The translations under genes were made by a program, and so were the position numbers. A DNA stretch of 64,000 nucleotides from assembly GCA_039972875.1 (NCBI GenBank), contig JBDWMA010000048.1, positions 13,372 to 77,371 of the forward strand. The letters are read 5' to 3'. The notes beneath the pieces were generated by a model. The model did no database searches and was not told where the DNA came from. It worked only from the letters and a program-made list of their open reading frames with translations. Below are positions 34,607 to 43,214 of the stretch, in pieces (position 1 is the first letter of the stretch; each line of letters starts with the position of its first letter). Origin of the DNA: Pseudoruegeria sp039972875. GTDB taxonomy: Bacteria > Pseudomonadota > Alphaproteobacteria > Rhodobacterales > Rhodobacteraceae.

Positions 34607-34960
34607 ACCAAATAATTATGAGCCATTGCGGCCGCTGTAATACCCTATTCAAAACCAAGGAACACAGGGGCATTTTGACATTTTACGCTCTTGCCAAGGA
34701 CGTCAGAATCCCTTATCTCCCGCCCATTCCGTGTCGGGTGAACCGACTCGGGTGCCTTTGGTATTTTGAGTTTGAACAGATACGGCCTGGTTTTCTTCGA
34801 CCTTGTTGGTGTGCAATTTCACAAATGCGAATAGGTATTCAAAAGGAACGACGACTTGAACCCTCTGGCGGGCGCTTCTGGCGGACCCGATGAAGACCGA
34901 GAGCTCTGCAGGACGCGCAAATCTTCGTGGGAAAACCACGGGCAATATTAGGAGAATGCG
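34607..34960 (+). promoter_or_regulatory. rplS promoter and leader region
   Basis: A 354-base non-coding stretch after the trmD terminator. TTGACA at 34675-34680 is a possible -35 box, though I see no clear -10 at the right distance. Two small hairpins lie in the presumed leader: GTCGG/CCGAC at 34733-34747 and CGTGG/CCACG at 34926-34940. The second lies just before the TAGGAG ribosome site of rplS and could tune its translation. A 91-codon ORF here has no family features. Confidence 0.4.
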
Positions 34961-35353
34961 ATGAATTTGATCGCACAGCTAGAAGCGGAGCAAATCGCTG
35001 CGCTTGGCAAAGAAATTCCGGACTTTAAAGCCGGTGACACTGTACGTGTTGGTTACAAAGTAACTGAGGGTTCGCGCTCACGGGTTCAGAACTACGAAGG
35101 CGTATGCATCAGCCGTAAAAACGGCGTTGGCATTGCGGGTTCGTTCACTGTCCGTAAGATTTCCTTCGGTGAAGGCGTTGAACGTGTATTCCCTTTGCAT
35201 TCAACAAACATCGACAGCATTACAGTCATCCGCCGCGGTAAAGTCCGTCGCGCAAAACTGTACTATCTGCGCACCCGTCGCGGCAAATCTGCCCGTATCG
35301 CAGAAGTCACCAACTATAAGCCGAAGGCAGCTGCCTCCGGCGCAGACGCGTAA
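34961..35353 (+). CDS. rplS: 50S ribosomal protein L19
   Basis: 130 residues. PDFKAGDTVRVGYKVTEGSR, FTVRKISFGEGVERVFPLHS and AKLYYLRTRRGKSARI are classic L19. The protein lies at the 30S-50S interface. ATG at 34961 follows TTAGGAGAATGCG. It is separated from trmD by a terminator and a long leader, so it has its own promoter, and is followed by rpmE after 11 bases. Confidence 0.98.
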   Translation: MNLIAQLEAEQIAALGKEIPDFKAGDTVRVGYKVTEGSRSRVQNYEGVCISRKNGVGIAGSFTVRKISFGEGVERVFPLHSTNIDSITVIRRGKVRRAKLYYLRTRRGKSARIAEVTNYKPKAAASGADA

Positions 35354-35364
35354 GGAGCCGGGAT

Positions 35365-35586
35365 ATGAGAAAAGACATTCACCCCGATTACCACTTCATC
35401 GACGTCAAAATGACAGACGGCAGCATCGTCAAAATGCGCTCCACTTGGGGCAAAGAAGGCGACCAAATGGCGTTGGATATCGATCCTTCCGCTCACCCGG
35501 CCTGGACCGGTGGCGGCACACGTCTGATGGACACTGGCGGTCGTGTTTCCAAGTTCAAAAAGAAATACGAAGGTCTGGGCTTCTAA
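35365..35586 (+). CDS. rpmE: 50S ribosomal protein L31
   Basis: 73 residues. MRKDIHPDYHFIDVKMTDGS at the start and SSKFKKKYEGLGF-like end (VSKFKKKYEG) fit L31. The CxxC zinc pairs of the C+ form are absent, so this is a zinc-independent (C-) type. ATG at 35365 (in the stretch GGGATATG) has AAGGAG upstream. It forms an operon with rplS and ends at a strong terminator. Confidence 0.96.
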   Translation: MRKDIHPDYHFIDVKMTDGSIVKMRSTWGKEGDQMALDIDPSAHPAWTGGGTRLMDTGGRVSKFKKKYEGLGF

Positions 35587-35611
35587 GCCACCCTTTAGAT
35601 ATCTTCGTCAA

Positions 35612-35635
35612 ACGCCACCTTCGGGTGGCGTTTTT
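35612..35635 (+). terminator. Rho-independent terminator after rpmE
   Basis: ACGCCACC at 35612-35619 and GGTGGCGT at 35624-35631 form a perfect stem closed by the stable TTCG tetraloop, followed by a T-run to 35635. It may also act in reverse on the leftward gene ending at 35669. Confidence 0.92.
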
Positions 35636-35668
35636 CGTTTACGCCACAAAACCGGTGGAACCGCTCCG

Positions 35669-35971
35669 TTATACTGTAAGTTTTTGCACGATACGGCACC
35701 ATTCTGTGGCGGGATCATCCGATTGTTTTACATCCCCCACACGATCATACCAGTAATCCGCGTTTTGTAGGTCGCCTTCGATTAAATGGCACAGGGCGTG
35801 GACAATATCATGTTCAGGGTCCCCCTCTTTCGACTGACATATGGAATGCGCATTTTCCCATTCCACCCCCATCCCATAACCACCCTTTTGCAACCACCAA
35901 AGTGCAGCAAGCGGTGGGCGAAGATACAAAGACGGGGTATCGGACGTCGAACTATCAGGAAAATCTATCAT
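35669..35971 (-). CDS. Conserved hypothetical protein of about 100 residues
   Basis: 100 residues, no membrane segment or signal peptide. The composition is aromatic-rich: PPLAALWWLQKGGYGMGVEWENAH near the start region and HALCHLIEGDLQNADYWYDRVG in the middle. The second part looks like a helix-turn-helix of the tetratricopeptide type, but too short to call. I recall similar small proteins in other Rhodobacterales, without a function. It lies between the rpmE terminator and mipZ, on the opposite strand to both. Confidence 0.65.
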   Translation of the reverse strand: MIDFPDSSTSDTPSLYLRPPLAALWWLQKGGYGMGVEWENAHSICQSKEGDPEHDIVHALCHLIEGDLQNADYWYDRVGDVKQSDDPATEWCRIVQKLTV

Positions 35972-36153
35972 TTTGAAACGATGCTAGCTTTCATCAAACA
36001 GGTCAACAGCCATGCGAATGGCCCATGAATGAGTTTTTGGTTCGTTTTTAGCGTCCTTCGTCGTCTATAGTTCTTTTCTCTGAAGCGCTCACAACATATA
36101 GTAGCGCAAGCCTGACAAATAATCTGCTAAGACTGGGCATAAAGGGGACACAC

Positions 36154-36963
36154 GTGGCGCATATTATCGTCGTCGGAAATGAAAAAGGTGGGTCGGGAAA
36201 ATCGACCACTTCCATGCATGTTGCAACCGCGCTGAGCCGGATGGGCCATTCGGTTGGTGTTCTGGATCTTGACCTAAGACAGCGCACTTTTGGCAGCTTT
36301 GTGGAAAACCGTCGCGCCTATGCGGCGAAACACGATGTAACGCTGGCCACACCAGAATATGCTGAACTGCCGGAAATTGACCGCAATGCCCTGGCACCAG
36401 GTGAAAACATCTACGACCATCGCTTGTCTGCAGCCGTTGCCGCGCTAGAGCCCGATAATGAATTTATTCTGATCGATTGCCCCGGCTCGCACACTCGTTT
36501 ATCGCAGGTCGCGCATTCCCTAGCTGATACTCTGGTCACACCAATGAACGATAGCTTCATTGATTTTGACCTATTGGCAAAAATTGAACCCGACACCAAT
36601 AAAATCCTTGGCCCCTCGGTTTATTCCGAAATGGTCTGGAACGCGCGCCAATTGCGTGCACAGGCGGGGCTTGCACCAATCGACTGGATCGTCGTGCGCA
36701 ACCGGCTTGCGGCTCAGCAGATGCACAACAAAAAGAAAGTTGGAGAGGCGCTTGAGAGCCTTTCAAAGCGTATCGGTTTTCGTGTGGCCTCAGGCTTTGG
36801 CGAACGGGTTATTTTCCGCGAACTGTTCCCGCGGGGCCTTACATTGCTGGATCTGCGTGACATTGGTGTTCAGGGCTTGAACATCTCAAACGTGGCGGCC
36901 CGTCAAGAGGTGCGCGATCTGATGAAGGAACTGAATTTGCCCGGTGTGACTGTCGATTTTTAA
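36154..36963 (+). CDS. mipZ: Division-plane positioning ATPase MipZ (ParA family)
   Basis: 269 residues. Deviant Walker A NEKGGSGKST at about 8-17, LDLDLRQRTFGSFVENR and the DCPGSHTRLS stretch match MipZ of alphaproteobacteria, which forms a polar gradient and blocks FtsZ assembly away from midcell. The start is GTG at 36154 behind AAGGGGACACAC. The gene is monocistronic and ends at a strong terminator (36990-37017). Confidence 0.93.
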   Translation: MAHIIVVGNEKGGSGKSTTSMHVATALSRMGHSVGVLDLDLRQRTFGSFVENRRAYAAKHDVTLATPEYAELPEIDRNALAPGENIYDHRLSAAVAALEPDNEFILIDCPGSHTRLSQVAHSLADTLVTPMNDSFIDFDLLAKIEPDTNKILGPSVYSEMVWNARQLRAQAGLAPIDWIVVRNRLAAQQMHNKKKVGEALESLSKRIGFRVASGFGERVIFRELFPRGLTLLDLRDIGVQGLNISNVAARQEVRDLMKELNLPGVTVDF

Positions 36964-36989
36964 GTCACTTCACCAACCATATAGAACGC

Positions 36990-37017
36990 GGCCGCGCACC
37001 TTTGCGCGGCCTTTTTT
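36990..37017 (+). terminator. Rho-independent terminator after mipZ
   Basis: GGCCGCGC at 36990-36997 pairs perfectly with GCGCGGCC at 37004-37011, followed by six T (37012-37017). It lies between mipZ and the end of the convergent MATE gene. Confidence 0.92.
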
Positions 37018-37020
37018 CGT

Positions 37021-38406
37021 TTAATGCATAGCCGTAGGATGAAACACGCCCAAACGAAAATTGGTTTGGCGCTTTCGTTGAAACAACACCGATACCGTTA
37101 CACCGATCAAACATAACTCAGAGATCGGGCTTGCCAGCCAAATACCAACCTCCCCGCTAAAGCGCATTAAAATAAATGTCAGCGGAATTCCAAAAATATA
37201 GGGTTTTGCCAAACCAATTATAGCAGCGCGTCCGGCATCCCCAATGGCCTGAAAATAAGATGACAACATCATCATTGGGCCTGACACAAAGAACAGCATC
37301 AGGATCAAGGGAAAGATCCGCGCAACTTCTACGCTGACGTCCGGGTCTTTTACAAACAATCCGCCGACCTGCGCACCAAATAGGGTCAGCGCAATCTGAA
37401 CACAGAGGCAATAAAAAAACGAAAGCCCCAACGCGATGCGTAGGCCCTGATCACACCGCGCCCAAAGTTGGGCACCATAATTATTGCCAATGATCGTTTG
37501 CATGGCATGGGACAACCCAAGGAATGGCATAAACACAAAAGTCATGACCCGGGTCATAATCCCATAGGCAATAATTGTATTCTCATACTGATCAGACTGC
37601 ACCATTTGCAACGCGACAATGATTGCGGCTGACCCTAAGGACAAACCGATAAAGCTGAGGCTTGGTGGCGCCCCTAAGGCAATAATCCGGCCCCAATGCG
37701 CAAACAACGATTGACGGATCAATGATACCGGGCGCAGCTCGGTTGTGCCCCAAATCCGAAAACACAGGATAATCCCAAACGCCAAGAGCTGTGCCAAACC
37801 CGAACCGATGGCCGCCCCCGCAACCCCCATCTCCATCAAAGCGATCAGGACAAAGTTAAAAGCGATATTGGCCACAGACACCAAAAGACTCATCAATGCC
37901 ATAAGCCCAACCCGCCCCTCGTTGCGTAGGGCATCACTGTTTACAGACAGAATAAACATCAAAGGGGCAAACAGAACCGTAATCCGCAGATAAATCTGCC
38001 CCAGATTGGCCAACTCTGCTGAACCGGCTCCTATCACCTGTGTGGCTTTCATCCCGAATGCAAAGAACAATCCAATCATGCCCAGCCCAAGGGTAAAACC
38101 CAACCCATGAGCACCAGCAAAGACGGATTGGGCAGAAAGGGAATCTCCAGCGCCGAGATGTCTGGCCAGCAGGCTCGACATGCCACCAGCGACCAAGGTG
38201 GCCAGTGCGACAATCAGCATGTAGATCGGAAACATCAGGGTTACCGCCCCCAAGGCTTCTGGCCCGACGTAATGCCCCAGAAACAACGCGTCGGCGACGG
38301 CAATCAAGCCATTCATCCCCATCACAAATATGATCGGAAGCGCTGTTTTCGCATAAAGGGCCCCTAGGGAGCCGGTTAAAAATGAATTCTTTGGCGTATG
38401 TGACAT
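37021..38406 (-). CDS. MATE-family efflux transporter
   Basis: 461 residues with twelve predicted membrane helices in two halves, as usual for MATE (multidrug and toxin extrusion) proteins. It would use a sodium or proton gradient to export cationic drugs or metabolites. ATG at 38406 follows GAGAGGCTACGGGT. It stands alone; no regulator is adjacent, and the substrate is unknown. Confidence 0.9.
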   Translation of the reverse strand: MSHTPKNSFLTGSLGALYAKTALPIIFVMGMNGLIAVADALFLGHYVGPEALGAVTLMFPIYMLIVALATLVAGGMSSLLARHLGAGDSLSAQSVFAGAHGLGFTLGLGMIGLFFAFGMKATQVIGAGSAELANLGQIYLRITVLFAPLMFILSVNSDALRNEGRVGLMALMSLLVSVANIAFNFVLIALMEMGVAGAAIGSGLAQLLAFGIILCFRIWGTTELRPVSLIRQSLFAHWGRIIALGAPPSLSFIGLSLGSAAIIVALQMVQSDQYENTIIAYGIMTRVMTFVFMPFLGLSHAMQTIIGNNYGAQLWARCDQGLRIALGLSFFYCLCVQIALTLFGAQVGGLFVKDPDVSVEVARIFPLILMLFFVSGPMMMLSSYFQAIGDAGRAAIIGLAKPYIFGIPLTFILMRFSGEVGIWLASPISELCLIGVTVSVLFQRKRQTNFRLGVFHPTAMH

Positions 38407-38730
38407 ACCCGTAGCCTCTCACATGATCGCATAGTGTGATGGGGTCCGCGTTACCATCCTCGCAATACAACAGAGGGTGATCAGAGGTATTCAACAGCAC
38501 TTTACCAGAGCATTTTCATGCAGCAGACAGCAGGTGGCAGCAACCTTGTCCCTGCCTATGCAGCACAAAGTGGAACGTCAAGCGTGGATGTGTGGTTCTT
38601 GCCCGTCCCGTAATGACACAGGCAGACCATAATAAAGTACAAAAATCCAAGTTTGGCACGCATGCCATAATAAGGGGGGAGGTTAGTGTTGGTCGATTTT
38701 TGGGGGCCAGTGCAAACTGGCCCCAACGTG
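38407..38730. other. Intergenic stretch with hairpin after DUF2950 gene
   Basis: About 320 bases between two leftward genes. GGGGCCAGT at 38703-38711 pairs perfectly with ACTGGCCCC at 38716-38724, just downstream of the DUF2950 stop. Read leftward, the stem is followed by A rather than T, so it is not a textbook terminator, though it may still stop or stabilise the transcript. The rest should hold the MATE promoter; no gene is seen. Confidence 0.45.
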
Positions 38731-39633
38731 CTATTCTGATAGTAATTCCCAATCATCTGAGGGATCAAACAAAGTCATCCCAAAGACCAACTCAACGGAA
38801 TCCTCACCCAGGTCCGCCTCATAGATCCAACCGTTTTCAGCGACCATAAAGCTTGTGAAACCGGTCTCACCGTAAACTTCGGGCACGGCAACCAAAGCAT
38901 GCCCAGCCACCTGGTGCCCATTAACGCTGTAGCTCATAGCACCACCGGGTGCATGTGCGCCCTGCCCCTCAAGCATATGGAAATAATACCCTCCAAACGG
39001 GGCGGCGACCTCTTCACCATCCTCTGAAACATAACCCGATAGACTGGCGCGGGCGAAAACATCTCCGACAGGGCTGTCACCACCGGGCCAGTACAAGCCG
39101 TCTTTCTGTCCGCTCTCGCTGATGAAATGCGACGCAAAACTGTGAATGCCATCCTCATCTGGGTCCATGGCGCGATACTCGGCCTGCGCTTCGACATAGC
39201 GCTGTAGCACCTCTATCATCAGAACCTCATTGCCCCCAATTTCACGCAGCAACAGCTCCTCTCGTCCGGCCTCCACATCAAAGGAAACGGCACCCTCTTG
39301 GATGACCATCGGGATCGGAAAAGCCCAGTCGTCTTCGCCGAGCAAAAGATAGGTCACCCCATCGGATTCGATCCGAAATGCATGTTCCGTTTCATAGGCT
39401 TTCAAAAAAGCAGTCCAATTTTCGCGATCTTGATCCGCGTCGCCTGTTAGAATCGCATCCTCATTGCCCTCACCAAAAATGGCCAAAAGCCCTGATGCGG
39501 ACCCCGCACGTAATGCAGAGGCAACGGCCTCTGCTGCAGCTGCATAACTTTCATAACTTTGCTGAGCTTGTACGCCGGTAGCAATCAACATCCCGGTACA
39601 AAAACCGGACACCTTTATCGCTGAACGGATCAT
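38731..39633 (-). CDS. DUF2950-family exported protein
   Basis: 300 residues. Signal peptide at 1 to about 23 (SGFCTGMLIATGVQA, cut before QQSYES). The mature protein matches my recollection of DUF2950: QRYVEAQAEYRAMDPDEDGI, YAFASHFISE-like segment, DGLYWP, and the PFGGYYFHMLEGQG signature. Function unknown; expected in the periplasm. It overlaps the end of the DUF3300 gene by four bases and forms an operon with it, a pairing I recall from other proteobacteria. Confidence 0.85.
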   Translation of the reverse strand: MIRSAIKVSGFCTGMLIATGVQAQQSYESYAAAAEAVASALRAGSASGLLAIFGEGNEDAILTGDADQDRENWTAFLKAYETEHAFRIESDGVTYLLLGEDDWAFPIPMVIQEGAVSFDVEAGREELLLREIGGNEVLMIEVLQRYVEAQAEYRAMDPDEDGIHSFASHFISESGQKDGLYWPGGDSPVGDVFARASLSGYVSEDGEEVAAPFGGYYFHMLEGQGAHAPGGAMSYSVNGHQVAGHALVAVPEVYGETGFTSFMVAENGWIYEADLGEDSVELVFGMTLFDPSDDWELLSE

Positions 39634-40946
39634 CTGCGTTTCCCCCGAGATTTTGCGGCACTCTTCGCACCACGACTTTTCGCTTTTTTGGCAGCGCTAT
39701 GTCCGCCACCAGATGGTTTAAACGCCTGTTGCTTGGTTGCTTTGGGGCGGCTTGCCGCAGGTTTTTTCGCCGCTGGCTTTTTGACTGCGGGTTTCTGGGC
39801 GGCTTTTGCAGGCCGTTGAATATTTTTGTCTGCCGCATTGGATTTAATATCTTTTGCAGCTGGACGGTTCCCAGTTTTGCCAACCTCAGACCTAATTTCC
39901 TTGGCTGATGCCCCCCGATCCTTGGATATATCTTTAACGCCAGCATCTTTGGACAACTCTTTTCTCAGATCATCACCGCGACTTGGTGCCCCGGTAGAGG
40001 GTCGATCAATATCGCCGACCTTATCCTTCTTTTTGTTGAGGTTATCCTTGGCTTTGTCTTTGCGATCATCGTCTGGTTTCCAACCGATATCATTTCCATT
40101 GCCGTTGCCAATGTTCACATCACCATCAATATCAATATCGATGTCAGGATCACGGATCACTGGCCCGCCACCCCAGCCGCCGCAATTGCGACACCCCCAG
40201 TAGTCGTCCCAATCATCGTCATCGTCAAAAATCTCATTCATCAGAATAGCGGTACCAAACAGGATACCACCGGTGACCAACGCATCACTAACCCCTGAGT
40301 CACTCTCAACATAAACGACCTCAGGGTCGTATTCAGGCACATAAACCACTTCGGGGTCTGCCGGCGTGATGACCACAGCCTCATCGACCTCTTCGACGAT
40401 ATGCTGATCGGTGCTGATCAAAGCCCCGGTTTGAACAGCTTGATCGCGCAACCTCTGAATAGAGAGTTGGACGTCATCAGTCTGGGCCATCATGGCCTCC
40501 CCAACGGTTTCCGTCCAATCCACGTGATCGGCCATTTTCGTCAAGACATCTGGAAAAGCTGTGGCCAAGACGCCAACGCTTGCATCCCAAGGTTCAGAGT
40601 TTATCGCAGTCTTTAATTCTTCGCCTTCCAACTCGGTCGAGGCTAAAAACCGTTCCCCCTTGATCACATCCAACGGATAGGTTGAGGCAACCAACACCTG
40701 AATCAACAACGTGTCAGGATACAAAGCGATGGGAGCCATCAACTGATCCAGCGCGTCCTCAGACAGCAATTCATCCTCAGATACTGCAGCGTCTGTTTCG
40801 CTTGCTTCGGCTGCTGTTGCTTCAACCTCTGCATCTGATGTTGTGTCCTGCGCCCAAAGAGGCGTCAGCGCCGTTGTCGATAATACAGCGACCAGCGCCG
40901 TTGTCGATAATACAGCGACCAGCGCCGCCGTTCGAATTCTAATCAT
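39630..40946 (-). CDS. DUF3300-family exported protein
   Basis: 438 residues. Signal peptide with an internal exact repeat (VAVLSTTAL twice) encoded by a 27-base tandem duplication at 40867-40920. The DUF3300 core follows (DQLMAPIALYPDTLLIQVLVA ... ERFL shifted in two lines), about residues 60-200. Then come an Asp/Trp/Gly-rich linker with a CRNC pair and a long Lys/Ala/Arg-rich tail (about 290-438), likely disordered. ATG at 40946 follows GGAGGCGAGTT. It is cotranscribed with the DUF2950 gene. Its basic tail suggests binding to an anionic surface (inference). Confidence 0.85.
   Translation of the reverse strand: MIRIRTAALVAVLSTTALVAVLSTTALTPLWAQDTTSDAEVEATAAEASETDAAVSEDELLSEDALDQLMAPIALYPDTLLIQVLVASTYPLDVIKGERFLASTELEGEELKTAINSEPWDASVGVLATAFPDVLTKMADHVDWTETVGEAMMAQTDDVQLSIQRLRDQAVQTGALISTDQHIVEEVDEAVVITPADPEVVYVPEYDPEVVYVESDSGVSDALVTGGILFGTAILMNEIFDDDDDWDDYWGCRNCGGWGGGPVIRDPDIDIDIDGDVNIGNGNGNDIGWKPDDDRKDKAKDNLNKKKDKVGDIDRPSTGAPSRGDDLRKELSKDAGVKDISKDRGASAKEIRSEVGKTGNRPAAKDIKSNAADKNIQRPAKAAQKPAVKKPAAKKPAASRPKATKQQAFKPSGGGHSAAKKAKSRGAKSAAKSRGKRR
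40867..40920. repeat. 27-base tandem duplication in the DUF3300 signal peptide
   Basis: Two identical 27-base units, 40867-40893 and 40894-40920, lie head to tail. They keep the frame and lengthen the hydrophobic core of the signal peptide by nine residues. Identity of the copies points to a recent slippage event. Confidence 0.9.
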
Positions 40947-41093
40947 AACTCGCCTCCATCAGGATGTCTGCCCCAACACTATTCCCCGCAAATGCGTTTA
41001 TAGCCAGAAATTTCTACGCCATGATCTGGCCTTACCCGAAAATGCGCTTTGGCAATTGCAGGTCGTTCCTGATCAGCCTATGATCTGACGAAA

Positions 41094-41180
41094 CCGTTGG
41101 GGGGCCTCATCTACGAGGCTGAGAGACGCTAGGCGTTGACCCATAGAACCTGATCCGGGCAATGCCGGCGTAGGGAACGG
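41094..41180 (+). promoter_or_regulatory. TPP riboswitch (THI element)
   Basis: P1 arms CCGTT (41094-41098) and AACGG (41176-41180) enclose the thiamine-pyrophosphate aptamer: the CTGAGA core at 41119-41124, GAACCTGATCC starting at 41146 and the GCGTAGGGAA box at 41168-41177. It sits 71 bases before thiD. A small perfect hairpin, TTGACC/GGTCAA at 41222-41236, lies just before the thiD ribosome site and may be part of the expression platform. TPP binding should shut off the ten-gene thiamine operon. Confidence 0.95.
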
Positions 41181-41251
41181 GAACACGCCGCATGTGGCTA
41201 TTTCCTTTTCTATATCGCCTGTTGACCTGGGGTCAAAACATAGGGTGATTT

Positions 41252-42061
41252 ATGAGCGCAATCGCACTCAGCATTGCAGGGTCGGACAGCGGCGGCGGGG
41301 CCGGTATTCAGGCGGACCTAAAGGCCATGTCCGCATTGGGCGTTTATGGCGCCACCGTAATAACTGCGATAACAGCGCAAAATACCAAGGCCGTAACGGC
41401 TGTTCAGGGCATCGATCCTGAGGTGATCGCAGCCCAGATTGACGCTGTTCTGTCGGATTTGAACGTAAAAGCCATCAAGATCGGGATGCTGTCGACACCC
41501 AAGATCATCGCCACCGTTGCCAAAGGCTTGAACAAATATGCCGGACCGATTGTTCTGGACCCGGTGATGATTTCAAAATCCGGAGACAGCCTTTTACAGG
41601 ATGAGGCCATCTCTGCACTGATCTCTGACTTGCTTCCAATGGCTTCGGTTCTAACCCCAAATTTGCCCGAAGCCGCGCGGCTTTTGGACACCAGTGAAGC
41701 CACATCCCACGATGAAATGAAAGCACAGGGAAAGGCCTTGCTTGCATTGGGTCCGAACGCTGTTTTGATGAAAGGCGGCCACGCCAAAGGCGATTTTTGT
41801 GAAGATCTTTTCATTCGGGCAGAACACCCCCCGGTGACATTGTCAGCACCCCGTATTGCGACACAAAACACACATGGAACAGGCTGCACGTTATCGTCTT
41901 CGATCGCCGCGGAATTGGCAAAAGGTAAAGACCTAAGGACCGCAATCGCGATCGCACACGGATATCTTCAGGCCGCAATTCAAGCCGCCGATACGCTTCA
42001 GGTTGGGATGGGCCACGGCCCTGTTCATCATTTTCATGCGCATTGGCCCCCCCATGGATGA
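41252..42061 (+). CDS. thiD: Hydroxymethylpyrimidine kinase / phosphomethylpyrimidine kinase ThiD
   Basis: 269 residues, ribokinase-like. SIAGSDSGGGAGIQADLKA at the start, DPVMISKSGDSLL in the middle, and the catalytic loop HGTGCTLSSSIAAELA near the end are diagnostic. It phosphorylates HMP twice to HMP pyrophosphate. It opens the thiamine operon under the TPP riboswitch, and its end overlaps thiO. In an operon without thiC it would act on imported or salvaged pyrimidine. Confidence 0.96.
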   Translation: MSAIALSIAGSDSGGGAGIQADLKAMSALGVYGATVITAITAQNTKAVTAVQGIDPEVIAAQIDAVLSDLNVKAIKIGMLSTPKIIATVAKGLNKYAGPIVLDPVMISKSGDSLLQDEAISALISDLLPMASVLTPNLPEAARLLDTSEATSHDEMKAQGKALLALGPNAVLMKGGHAKGDFCEDLFIRAEHPPVTLSAPRIATQNTHGTGCTLSSSIAAELAKGKDLRTAIAIAHGYLQAAIQAADTLQVGMGHGPVHHFHAHWPPHG

Positions 42062-43037
42062 AGTCCGAATTTTAGGCGCAGGCATTGCCGGGCTGTGTAT
42101 GGCAACAGAGCTTTCAAACAAAGGGATTCCGGTTCGCCTAGAGGATCACCATCCAACCCCTGGTGCCCATGCCTGCAGTTGGTGGGCCGGGGGCATGCTT
42201 GCCCCGTGGTGTGAAGGTGAAAGTGCAGAGGAACCTGTGGTCCGGCTGGGCGCACAGTCTATCGGATGGTGGCAGAGTCATACCGGGCTGGTTAAACAAA
42301 ACGGCTCATTGGTGGTGGCCATGGATCGCGATCTACGGGAGTTGGACCGGTTTGCACGGCGCACCGATCATTTTGAACGGATCGCCGCAAATCAAATCGA
42401 TGAACTGGAGCCAGATTTGGCGGGTCGATTTCGGGCGGCACTTTTTTTTGCGGACGAGGCGCACCTTGATCCCCGCAAAGCTTTGCAACTTTTGGCTTAC
42501 CGGCTGGAAACCAATGGCATCGGCATTGATCAAGTCAGACATACAGAAAAGACCACAATCGACTGTCGCGGTCTTTTCGCGCGCGATGCCCTACAGGATT
42601 TACGCGGGGTCAAAGGTGAGATGCTAATCTTGCGATGTCCAGATGTCACCCTCTCGCGACCCATTCGGCTGCTGCACCCGCGTATTCCACTTTATATCGT
42701 ACCCCGTGGGGATGGCGTGTTCATGCTCGGTGCGACGATGCTCGAATCCTCTGACCGCAACCGGATTACGGCGCGTTCCCTGCTGGAAATGCTGTCTGCG
42801 GCTTACGCGCTTCACCCTGCCTTTGGGGAGGCCGAAATCCTTGAAATCGGCGTCGATGCCCGCCCCGCGTTTCCCGACAATTTGCCCCGTATTCGCAAAC
42901 GGGGCAGGACGATTTTTGCCAACGGCCTTTACCGCCATGGCTTTTTATTAGCGCCTGCCTTGGCGCGCATGACTGCCGATTACTTACTGACCGGCCAACC
43001 TCCTGAGGTGATGGATGAAAATCATATTGAACGGTGA
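42054..43037 (+). CDS. thiO: Glycine oxidase ThiO
   Basis: About 327 residues, DAO superfamily. The FAD motif GAGIAG follows the start closely (MDEVRILGAGIAGLCM), which is why I choose ATG 42054; ATG 42036 or a TTG at 42003 would add residues. It has the C-terminal RPAFPDNLPRI and GLYRHGFLLAP stretches of ThiO. It oxidises glycine to the imine used by ThiG for thiazole synthesis and needs oxygen, unlike ThiH. It overlaps thiD by eight bases and thiS by about 20. Confidence 0.9.
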   Translation: MDEVRILGAGIAGLCMATELSNKGIPVRLEDHHPTPGAHACSWWAGGMLAPWCEGESAEEPVVRLGAQSIGWWQSHTGLVKQNGSLVVAMDRDLRELDRFARRTDHFERIAANQIDELEPDLAGRFRAALFFADEAHLDPRKALQLLAYRLETNGIGIDQVRHTEKTTIDCRGLFARDALQDLRGVKGEMLILRCPDVTLSRPIRLLHPRIPLYIVPRGDGVFMLGATMLESSDRNRITARSLLEMLSAAYALHPAFGEAEILEIGVDARPAFPDNLPRIRKRGRTIFANGLYRHGFLLAPALARMTADYLLTGQPPEVMDENHIER

Positions 43038-43212
43038 CCCAACCGAAACATCTGCACAAACGCTGAGTGCGCTCCTGTTAGAAATCAACCTGACCGATGC
43101 CGCGGTTGCCACCGCTGTAGATGAAGAATTCGTTCCTGCCTCTGCAAGAGAGGCGTTCATCCTGTCCGAGGGCCAACGGATTGAGGTCCTTGCCCCGATG
43201 CAGGGGGGATAA
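43015..43212 (+). CDS. thiS: Sulfur carrier protein ThiS
   Basis: 65 residues, ubiquitin-like fold, ending in the required Gly-Gly (LAPMQGG), which is adenylated and thiocarboxylated. It passes sulfur to ThiG. ATG 43015 lies inside the end of thiO, and thiG starts two bases after its stop, so expression is tightly coupled. Confidence 0.95.
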   Translation: MKIILNGDPTETSAQTLSALLLEINLTDAAVATAVDEEFVPASAREAFILSEGQRIEVLAPMQGG

Positions 43213-43214
43213 TC

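Noticed and set aside
34618..34893. 91-codon ORF (MSHCGRCNTLF) between trmD and rplS
   Set aside because: No ribosome site, no family resemblance, and the region fits a promoter plus leader better.
38654..38667. Sigma-54 promoter suggested by TGGCAC
   Set aside because: The required GC element at the correct distance is missing; the sequence is part of a small palindrome TGGCA/TGCCA.
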